Below the pieces are notes generated by a model, which ran no database searches, was not told the origin of the DNA, and saw only the letters and a list, made by a program, of their open reading frames with translations. Of a DNA stretch of 19,222 bases, positions 14,550-19,222 are shown piece by piece. Each line of letters starts with the position of its first letter. Position 1 is the first letter of the stretch. This DNA is from Flavobacteriales bacterium UBA4474 (GTDB lineage: Bacteria; Bacteroidota; Bacteroidia; Flavobacteriales_D; Sanyastnellaceae), in contig DGOE01000057.1 of assembly GCA_002389295.1 (NCBI GenBank), positions 1 to 19,222 on the forward strand. The letters are read 5' to 3'. The translations under genes and the position numbers were made by a program.

Positions 14550-15928
14550 GGGGGAGGGATGCGCAATTTCATTCCCGGACGCAGGTCCTCCGGCGCCGTG
14601 TCGTTCATGCGCAACAGGTCTTCTGTGCCCGCTTGCGGATACTGCTGTGCGATGGACCAATACGATTCACCTTCCAGCACGGTATGCCAGACCCACGGTG
14701 TATCTGCGCCGACAGGAGCGGCGGGTGTCGGTGGTGCTGTGGGAGGCCCCTGGCGCTGACGTCCCCCGGGGATTTCCAGCGTTTGACCGATGCGGATCAC
14801 ATCGGAAGTCAAGCCATTGTGGGCCTTGATGTCAGCGATGCGCACACCGTAATCCCGCGCCACCGATCCCAGGACTTCACCCGGTTGGACGGTGTGGCGG
14901 ACGATGGGGGCCGGGCGGCGGGCATCGGGCCGCTCGCCGCAGGGCACGCCCTCCGCTTCGATGATGGGCCCCCAAGACAGGGGGACAAAGAGCTGTCCGA
15001 CGTCGCCGGTAAAGCCGACCGAGTCGGTGGTGAACCAAGGGTTTTCTTCTCTCAGTGCCAGTACAGCGGCATCGCCGCCGGGAAACAGACTGAAGTACAA
15101 GGGGCCACCGCCATCGGGACAACCCACCAGGGACATTTGCCCTTCCCTCAGCCGCCACAACGCGTGTGTGTCATCCCGGTCGAAGTTTCGGTCCACCTGC
15201 AGCAAGACGCGCAACAGGTGAAGCCATTCCAGCAAACCGGCGTCCAGTTCTTCGGGTCGAAATGCGTCCGCCGACTCGGGCCCCCGCACAAAGGCCAACA
15301 CTTGCCGCAAGGGGTCCTCGGGGAAAGCCGCGGTGGCGGCGGCGGCGTGTTGCACCGCAGCAGCTGTCATGCTCTGGTGGCGGTGCCGATCATCCCAGCC
15401 GCGTCGGATGTCCAGGCCGAGTGACAGCGCCGACACCAGGTCCAAGCCCCAGGGGCCAGCCCGCCTGCCCGGCCCGTAATAGGCCATGTCCCATCCCGTC
15501 AAGGCCATGGGCAGCAAGGCCCAATCCGCCGGAAGCCCTGCCCCAGTCAAGGACTGTTCTACAAGGGGACGGTAGCGGTCGGCGGCGGCTTGAGTCAACC
15601 GGAAGTTGAGCATGCTGTCGGCCAAGAGCTGTTGCAGCGCACGGTCGGCGTGGTGCGCTGCGAGCGGCAGGGCCTCCAACTGACCGATGAGCTGCTGACC
15701 CCAATCGGTGCGGGGCCGGAACCGGCTGGGGTCCAAGGTGGGTTCCAGTCCACCCAACACACTGCCGGGTTCGAGCATCTCCAAATCGGACACCCAGGCC
15801 GATCGCTCCATGGACCGCACCAAGACCGACCACCCTTGCAGGTCCGGTTGGGCTTCCACGGTTGTGGAAGTGCCCCGCCCGAAGACCAGAAGGACAGCGA
15901 TCAGAAAGGGATGGCGAGGGAAGGACAT
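14546..15928 (-). CDS. LysM protein with a degenerate MltD-like lytic transglycosylase domain
   Basis: This 460-residue protein has a signal peptide (about 1-27, 'FLIAVLLVFGRGTSTTVEAQ'), a helical domain (about 118-218) and two C-terminal LysM modules (343-387 'HTVQPGEVLGSVARDYGV...IGQTLEIPG' and 413-457 'HTVLEGESYWSIAQQY...GMKLRIPPP'). The helical domain lines up with MltD-type transglycosylases: 'GLPADWALLPMALTGWD' matches 'GlP.eL.lLPlvESaF.p', 'RAGPWGLDLVSALSLGLDI' matches 'aaGlWQfmpsTar.yGL', and 'WDDRHRHQSMTAAAV' matches 'yDeR.dp..sT.AAa'. The catalytic Glu of the ES motif is Leu143 here and the 'AYN.G' motif is 'AFVRG', so cleavage activity is unlikely. LysM modules bind peptidoglycan or other GlcNAc glycans, suggesting a periplasmic scaffold. 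The ATG at 15928 is chosen because it starts the signal peptide. It is the first gene of the four-gene operon. Confidence 0.85.
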   Translation of the reverse strand: MSFPRHPFLIAVLLVFGRGTSTTVEAQPDLQGWSVLVRSMERSAWVSDLEMLEPGSVLGGLEPTLDPSRFRPRTDWGQQLIGQLEALPLAAHHADRALQQLLADSMLNFRLTQAAADRYRPLVEQSLTGAGLPADWALLPMALTGWDMAYYGPGRRAGPWGLDLVSALSLGLDIRRGWDDRHRHQSMTAAAVQHAAAATAAFPEDPLRQVLAFVRGPESADAFRPEELDAGLLEWLHLLRVLLQVDRNFDRDDTHALWRLREGQMSLVGCPDGGGPLYFSLFPGGDAAVLALREENPWFTTDSVGFTGDVGQLFVPLSWGPIIEAEGVPCGERPDARRPAPIVRHTVQPGEVLGSVARDYGVRIADIKAHNGLTSDVIRIGQTLEIPGGRQRQGPPTAPPTPAAPVGADTPWVWHTVLEGESYWSIAQQYPQAGTEDLLRMNDTAPEDLRPGMKLRIPPP

Positions 15929-15996
15929 TTCGCAGTGACGAAGATGGCGCCTTTGAATTGTACCTTGTAGGACAGTGAGCATCAAGAGCGGAAAAA
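15929..15996. promoter_or_regulatory. 68-bp divergent intergenic region between the operon and the hybrid kinase
   Basis: This must hold the promoters of both the acylation operon and the kinase. On the plus strand TACCTTG (15961-15967), a TAnnTTTG element missing one T, lies 29 nt before the kinase ATG, and an A-run (15992-15997) precedes the start, as is common in Bacteroidota. On the minus strand no good -7 element is seen; TACAATTC has two mismatches. No clear operator palindrome was found. Confidence 0.35.
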
Positions 15997-18021
15997 ATGC
16001 CAACACCCTCCAAGGCTGAACTCAAATTGAGGCTGGAGGCGTTGGAAGCGGAGCGCGCTGCCATCAGACGGTCTTTGGGCGTATCCGGCGAGCCGGAGGG
16101 CGCTGAAGGCGACGGATTGGGCAAATTGCCAAACAGCCGGATCTTGGACAACGCGGCCGATGGCATCTTCACTTTGGATGCGGCGGGCCGGGTGACCTAC
16201 ATCAACTTGGCGGGCGGGCGGATGCTGGGCGTGGACCGCGATGAACTCCTGGGCAGCAGTTTTATGGGGGTGCTGGGGGCGCACGGCAACCGCGAGATGC
16301 TGGTGGAAATCGGCAAGTGGCTGCGGGACAACGATGAAGCGGCTTCCTTCCTGCTTGTGGATGTACCGGTAGTGAACCGTTTCGGAAACAGCAGGTGGCT
16401 CAGCGTCCACCTGCAAAGGGGCACAGGGGCATCCGGTGAGGTCGTGGAAGTGCAGGGCATCGCCCGCGACATCACCGAACAGCACAGGTTGCAGCAAGCC
16501 CTGAGGCGGTCGGAAGAGCACTACCGGGGGATCATCGAAAACATGGACCTGGGCATCCTGGAGGTCGACAACGAAGAGCGCATCACCCGCGCGTTTCCGA
16601 AGTTCTGCGAAATCGTGGGGTACGAGGAGATTGAGATGCTCGGCAAAAAGGCGTCAGACCTGTTCATGCAAGCCTCGGACCGCCTCTTGATGGACTCCCG
16701 CACCGCCGAGCGCAATGCCGGCGAATCCGGATTGTATGAGATGCCCATCCGCACCAAGTCGGGAGATACCGTGTGGCTCTTGATCAGCGGCGTGCCCATC
16801 TTTGATGAGGCGGGAAAAATCGTGGGTTCCATGGGCATCCACTACGACATTTCCGAGCGGAAGCGCGACGAAGAACAGCTGGCGCAGGCGACGCGAAAGG
16901 CCGAGGCCGCCACCAAGGCAGAGCGGGCGTTCCTGGCCAAGATGAGCCACGAGATCAGAACCCCCATGAACGCCATCCTCGGCATGACCAGGTTGCTGGA
17001 GGATACCAAGCTGAATGGAGACCAGCAGGAATTCGTTCAGGCCATATCGCAGGGCGGGGCGTTGTTGAAGGGGCTGCTCGACGATGTGCTGGACCTGGCG
17101 CGCCTGGAGGAAGGCCAGTTCAAGTTGAACCCGCAGCCCACCCGGGTGCAGCCCCTGTTTGAGGCCGTCATGGAAGTGTACCGGCTGCTCATGTCCGAAA
17201 AAGGCGTGGAGTTGCACCTGCATTGGGACGCGCACCTGGACCAATCCCTGGAATTGGACCGGGGCGTCTTGTCGCAAATCTTGATGAACCTGGTGGGCAA
17301 TGCCGCCAAATTCACCCCAAAAGGGCGGGTAGACGTGTATCCACGACTCGAGGAAGAACGCGACCGGATGTGGATGGTGGTCGAGGTGGTGGACACGGGC
17401 GTGGGCATGTCCGCGCCGGACATGCAGGGTGTATTTGGCCGTTTTCAGCAAGCGGCTGGAGGGGCGGCATTGTCGCAGGGCGGCAGCGGCCTGGGCTTGG
17501 CCATCGTCAAGGAATTGTGCATGGCCCACGGCGGCTCGGTCGAGGTGGAAAGCGAACCTGACAAAGGGAGCACATTTAGGGTCATGTTGGAGGTGAGCAA
17601 GGCGGCGGACCGAGAAGCTGTTGTCTTGGTGACCGATCCCGCCCCGCTGCGCGGCAAACGCATCCTCATAGCGGAGGACAACGCAGTCAACCTCCTCTAC
17701 CTGACCCGGCTACTCAAGAACTGGGCAGTCGATTTCCAGGTGACGGGCAATGGCCATGAGGTGATGACGGCCTGGCGCAAGGGGAGGTGGGACCTCATCC
17801 TCATGGATGTGCAAATGCCGGTTTGCTCAGGGATAGAAGCCACGCGAAAGATCCGGACGGATGAGCAGGGCACTGACGACCGGTTGCCGATTGTGGGCCT
17901 GAGCGCTTTTGCTTTTCACAAAGACGTGGAAGACGGATTGCAGGCGGGAATGGATGGATACCTCAAGAAGCCCTATGCGCCGGAGGAGCTCCTGCGCACC
18001 CTGCTCAATTTTCTGGGTTGA
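15997..18021 (+). CDS. Cytoplasmic PAS-PAS hybrid histidine kinase with receiver domain
   Basis: This 674-residue protein has a short coiled N-terminus, two PAS domains (about 48-163 and 173-288, each ending in the typical 'DITEQ' or 'DISERK' transition), a HisKA domain with FLAKMSHEIRTPMNAILGM (phospho-acceptor His318), a HATPase_c domain (N box QILMNLVGNAAKFT, 427-440; G1 DTGVGM, 466-471; G2 GGSGLGLAI, 495-503) and a C-terminal receiver domain with acidic pair Glu560-Asp561, phospho-acceptor Asp604 in LILMDVQMP and Lys658 in KKPYA. All catalytic residues are present. There is no membrane segment, so it senses something inside the cell through the PAS domains; the ligand is unknown. The output must pass to an Hpt protein or regulator not encoded here. 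It is divergent from the acylation operon, 68 bp away. Confidence 0.95.
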   Translation: MPTPSKAELKLRLEALEAERAAIRRSLGVSGEPEGAEGDGLGKLPNSRILDNAADGIFTLDAAGRVTYINLAGGRMLGVDRDELLGSSFMGVLGAHGNREMLVEIGKWLRDNDEAASFLLVDVPVVNRFGNSRWLSVHLQRGTGASGEVVEVQGIARDITEQHRLQQALRRSEEHYRGIIENMDLGILEVDNEERITRAFPKFCEIVGYEEIEMLGKKASDLFMQASDRLLMDSRTAERNAGESGLYEMPIRTKSGDTVWLLISGVPIFDEAGKIVGSMGIHYDISERKRDEEQLAQATRKAEAATKAERAFLAKMSHEIRTPMNAILGMTRLLEDTKLNGDQQEFVQAISQGGALLKGLLDDVLDLARLEEGQFKLNPQPTRVQPLFEAVMEVYRLLMSEKGVELHLHWDAHLDQSLELDRGVLSQILMNLVGNAAKFTPKGRVDVYPRLEEERDRMWMVVEVVDTGVGMSAPDMQGVFGRFQQAAGGAALSQGGSGLGLAIVKELCMAHGGSVEVESEPDKGSTFRVMLEVSKAADREAVVLVTDPAPLRGKRILIAEDNAVNLLYLTRLLKNWAVDFQVTGNGHEVMTAWRKGRWDLILMDVQMPVCSGIEATRKIRTDEQGTDDRLPIVGLSAFAFHKDVEDGLQAGMDGYLKKPYAPEELLRTLLNFLG

Positions 18022-18190
18022 GCCGATTTGTCTGTGACTAAATGGCATGTACCGGTCGGCGAGCAGGCCAAAACACCCGATAAAAACGTATAAGCTAAAG
18101 ACATTTTTCATTATTTAGTTGGATGAATGATTTATAATATCTAAATTGACCCTGTGTGGTTGACAGGCACTTCAACTTTGTTGGAGTCAA

Positions 18191-18202
18191 TCACAGTTGT
18201 GA
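18191..18202. repeat. 12-bp palindrome TCACA-gt-TGTGA
   Basis: This is a perfect five-base inverted repeat with a two-base centre, about 10 bp before the terminator-like hairpin. It has the size of a half-site pair for a dimeric regulator, or may extend the secondary structure of the 3' untranslated region. No regulator can be assigned. Confidence 0.3.
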
Positions 18203-18212
18203 ATCGTAGAGA

Positions 18213-18235
18213 AGCACCCGCAACGGCGGGTGTTT
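18213..18235 (+). terminator. Rho-independent-like terminator downstream of the hybrid kinase
   Basis: CACCCGC (18215-18221) and GCGGGTG (18226-18232) form a perfect seven-base stem around AACG, extended by a G-U and an A-T pair, and followed by a short T stretch. It is the only strong hairpin with a T tail seen in the window. It lies about 195 nt after the kinase stop, so it would end either a long kinase 3' untranslated region or a short separate RNA. Confidence 0.5.
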
Positions 18236-18327
18236 CCAATTTACCCCGGTCCATTGCGGCACTTCCAAGCATAGAAACTTGTGGAGAAAGGGGGGCACAA
18301 CGCCCACGTGTACTTGGGGCCGGTTTC

Positions 18328-18334
18328 TAAATTG
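18328..18334 (+). promoter_or_regulatory. Possible -7 element (TAAATTG) for the YkuK-like gene
   Basis: TAAATTG is one T short of TAnnTTTG and ends 5 nt before the ATG at 18340, the same placement as the perfect elements in the window. It is part of the repeated TCTAAATTGA string. Weak alone. Confidence 0.3.
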
Positions 18335-18339
18335 AACGC

Positions 18340-18813
18340 ATGGAAGGTGACAGATCGAGCAGAAGATTCAAGGTAATGGGTGGCCGCAGGGGCTTCGACG
18401 TCTGCGACTATGTGGCGGAAGTCATGGGGGCTGGCGACAAGGCCATACTCTATGTGGGGTGCGACAGCCAGAATTACCGCAGCTATACCGTCTATGTCAC
18501 CACGGTCGTTTTTCGCTACCCAGGATCGGGAGCCCACGTGATTTACCGCAAGGAAAAAGTGCCCCGCATTGAAGACATGTGGACCAAGCTGTGGGGAGAG
18601 ACAGAGCGCTCGGTAGCACTGGCCCACTTGCTCAGGGAAGAGGCCGGGGTCCACGTCGAGCAGATTGACCTCGATTTCAACCAGGATCCCGCACACCCCT
18701 CCAACAAACTCCTCAGCGCATCGGCGGGATACATTCAATCGCTGGGGTTCCAAAGTGGTGCCAAGCCCGACCTGCTGATGGCGGCATGGGCTGCTGACGC
18801 GCTATGTCATTGA
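18340..18813 (+). CDS. YkuK/DUF458-family RNase-H-like protein
   Basis: This 157-residue protein spans the whole DUF458 (RNaseH_like) domain. Conserved features are YVGCDSQNYRSYTVYVTTVV (38-57, with Asp42 where RNase H has its first acidic residue), 'HVIYRKEKVPRIEDMWTKLW' with 'ETERSVALAHLL' (87-98), the strand 'VEQIDLDFNQDP' (106-117, Asp110 and Asp112), 'SNKLLSASAGYIQSLGF' (121-137) and 'KPDLLMAAWAADALCH' (142-157, last acidic Asp153). The acidic positions fit a metal-dependent nuclease fold, but the activity of the family is, to my knowledge, not firmly established. It should be cytoplasmic. The ATG at 18340 is chosen for completeness of the domain and its start-proximal element. Its end overlaps the start of the next gene by 10 nt, so the two are probably co-translated. 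Confidence 0.85.
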   Translation: MEGDRSSRRFKVMGGRRGFDVCDYVAEVMGAGDKAILYVGCDSQNYRSYTVYVTTVVFRYPGSGAHVIYRKEKVPRIEDMWTKLWGETERSVALAHLLREEAGVHVEQIDLDFNQDPAHPSNKLLSASAGYIQSLGFQSGAKPDLLMAAWAADALCH

Positions 18814-19222
18814 GCCCGAACCGCATCCGGGACTGCATAGGCCTGCAGGCACCGATCCAAGAGCTCTGGTCCTTTTTCTCTGTGGCGTCCAACCTCGCCA
18901 CGCTCACGCCGCCATCCCAGCGCCTGAGGGTAGGCAAAGGCGGTGACCAACCCATTGCTGATGGGCTGACCGTGCACATTTCGGTCTCGCCCATGTGGCC
19001 CATCCGCAGCGGGTGGAAGACCTTGATCCAGCAGGTGCAGCCGCCATCCGCGGCATTCGATGGCGACGGATGGTTTACGGACATTCAACGCAGCGGGCCC
19101 TTTGCCCTGTGGCACCACGTGCACGCCTTCAGGCCCATACCCGGAGGGACGGCCGTCTTTGACCGGGTCGACTATGCGCTGCCCCTGGGCCGGCTGGGGC
19201 AGGCCTGCGCAGGGCGTTGGGT
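18804..19222 (+). CDS. SRPBCC-superfamily protein (partial, 3' end beyond window)
   Basis: The frame from ATG 18804 is open to the window end (139 complete codons). The N-terminal part has 'PIQELWSFFSVASNLATLTP', typical of the first helices of polyketide-cyclase/START-like (SRPBCC) proteins. It then has 'WFTDIQRSGPFALWHHVHAF' (90-109) and 'GGTAVFDRVDYALPLGRLGQ' (114-133), the signature 'F.DvQ..GPf..W.H.H.F...ggGt...D.V.Y.lPlG' of the branch also found fused to TIGR01777 sugar epimerases. It probably binds a hydrophobic ligand; none can be named. The start overlaps the end of the YkuK-like gene by 10 nt in another frame, which supports both the start and a two-gene operon. It is not closely similar to the SRPBCC protein at the left edge. 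Confidence 0.85.
   Translation, partial: MSLSPNRIRDCIGLQAPIQELWSFFSVASNLATLTPPSQRLRVGKGGDQPIADGLTVHISVSPMWPIRSGWKTLIQQVQPPSAAFDGDGWFTDIQRSGPFALWHHVHAFRPIPGGTAVFDRVDYALPLGRLGQACAGRW

Larger units (their letters stand above)
18022..18339. other. 318-bp intergenic region, AT-rich in its first half
   Basis: No gene was found. About 18092-18180 is sharply AT-rich against a GC-rich background and contains TTTAG, which can pair with CTAAA on either side, a TATAAT string (18133-18138) and TTGAC twice. TCTAAATTGA occurs twice (18140-18149 and 18326-18335), the second copy directly before the next gene. A palindrome and a terminator-like hairpin follow and are listed separately. 18241-18325 is GC-rich again, with a GGGC/GCCC hairpin at about 18293-18305. 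I cannot identify a known RNA family. Confidence 0.6.

Noticed and set aside
14549..14660. N-terminal extension of the anchored SGNH protein to 14660
   Set aside because: It lies entirely inside the second LysM module of the preceding gene. The ATGA overlap at 14546-14549 and the membrane anchor close behind it mark the real start.
11522..14829. Several plus-strand frames of 190-295 codons under the two SGNH genes
   Set aside because: They are His/Gly/Arg/Gln-rich shadow translations without signal peptides, motifs or promoter elements, while the minus-strand genes have full SGNH motifs and coupled overlaps.
15929..16006. N-terminal extension of the LysM protein to 16006
   Set aside because: It would overlap the kinase start and place a second hydrophobic stretch before the signal peptide; MSFPRHPFLIAVLL at 15928 is a normal signal peptide start.
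18133..18138. TATAAT as a classical sigma-70 -10 box
   Set aside because: Bacteroidota primary promoters use TAnnTTTG, and in an AT-rich stretch this hexamer is expected by chance. No matching -35 is at the right distance.
18241..18753. Minus-strand frame of 170 codons over the YkuK-like gene
   Set aside because: It is antisense to a well-supported DUF458 domain and has no features of its own.
1..19222. tRNA, rRNA, CRISPR array, insertion sequence, integrase or phage genes
   Set aside because: No T-arm signature, regular spaced repeats, transposase or integrase motifs, or terminal inverted repeats were seen on either strand. A covariance-model scan would be needed to exclude unusual small RNAs.

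Overview
The window looks like a GC-rich (about 60%) member of the Bacteroidota, probably an uncultured Flavobacteriales-like lineage. Three things point there. Many start codons are preceded at very short distance by the Bacteroidota -7 promoter element TAnnTTTG or a one-base variant, with no Shine-Dalgarno sequence. The protein families are Bacteroidota-flavoured: a carboxypeptidase-regulatory-like secreted protein, a LytS-type kinase with the HxS form of the ATP lid, and 'GDSH-VQAG' SGNH proteins next to an MBOAT acyltransferase. No rRNA, tRNA, CRISPR array, insertion sequence or phage gene was seen; this reads as chromosomal core and accessory DNA. The species cannot be named from the sequence alone.

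Layout. 1-3113 (minus strand): the start of an SRPBCC/AHSA1 protein cut by the window edge, an orphan LytS-type sensor kinase, and a DEAD/DEAH SF2 helicase. 3148-6192 (plus): family-1 uracil-DNA glycosylase (ung), a seven-blade WD40 protein and histidyl-tRNA synthetase (hisS), apparently each with its own start-proximal promoter. 6194-8245 (minus): the MeaB/ArgK GTPase followed by a membrane protein that resembles a LytS kinase stripped of its catalytic residues. 8277-9794: a secreted carboxypeptidase-regulatory-like protein (+), a small three-helix membrane protein (-) and a small lipoprotein (+). 9798-15928 (minus): four genes joined by overlapping start and stop codons, in transcription order a LysM protein with a decayed MltD-like transglycosylase domain, a membrane-anchored SGNH hydrolase, a secreted SGNH hydrolase and an MBOAT O-acyltransferase. 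15997-18021 (+): a cytoplasmic PAS-PAS hybrid histidine kinase divergent from that operon. 18022-18339: a mostly AT-rich intergenic region with a terminator-like hairpin. 18340-19222 (+): a YkuK/DUF458 RNase-H-like protein overlapping an SRPBCC protein cut by the window end.

How the genes may work together. The most interesting unit is the four-gene operon. An MBOAT acyltransferase with SGNH partners is the known logic of alginate, peptidoglycan, cellulose and teichoic-acid O-acylation. Here it has two different SGNH proteins and a wall-binding LysM protein whose transglycosylase domain has lost its catalytic Glu. I infer an envelope-glycan O-acylation machine with a pseudo-enzyme scaffold; the substrate is unknown. 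The divergent hybrid kinase is a plausible but unproven regulator. A second theme is pseudo-enzymes: the MeaB-linked pseudo-kinase is the other case. A third is the placement of -7 promoter elements 4-12 nt before start codons, which predicts leaderless or nearly leaderless mRNAs, including one element that contains the stop codon of the preceding gene.
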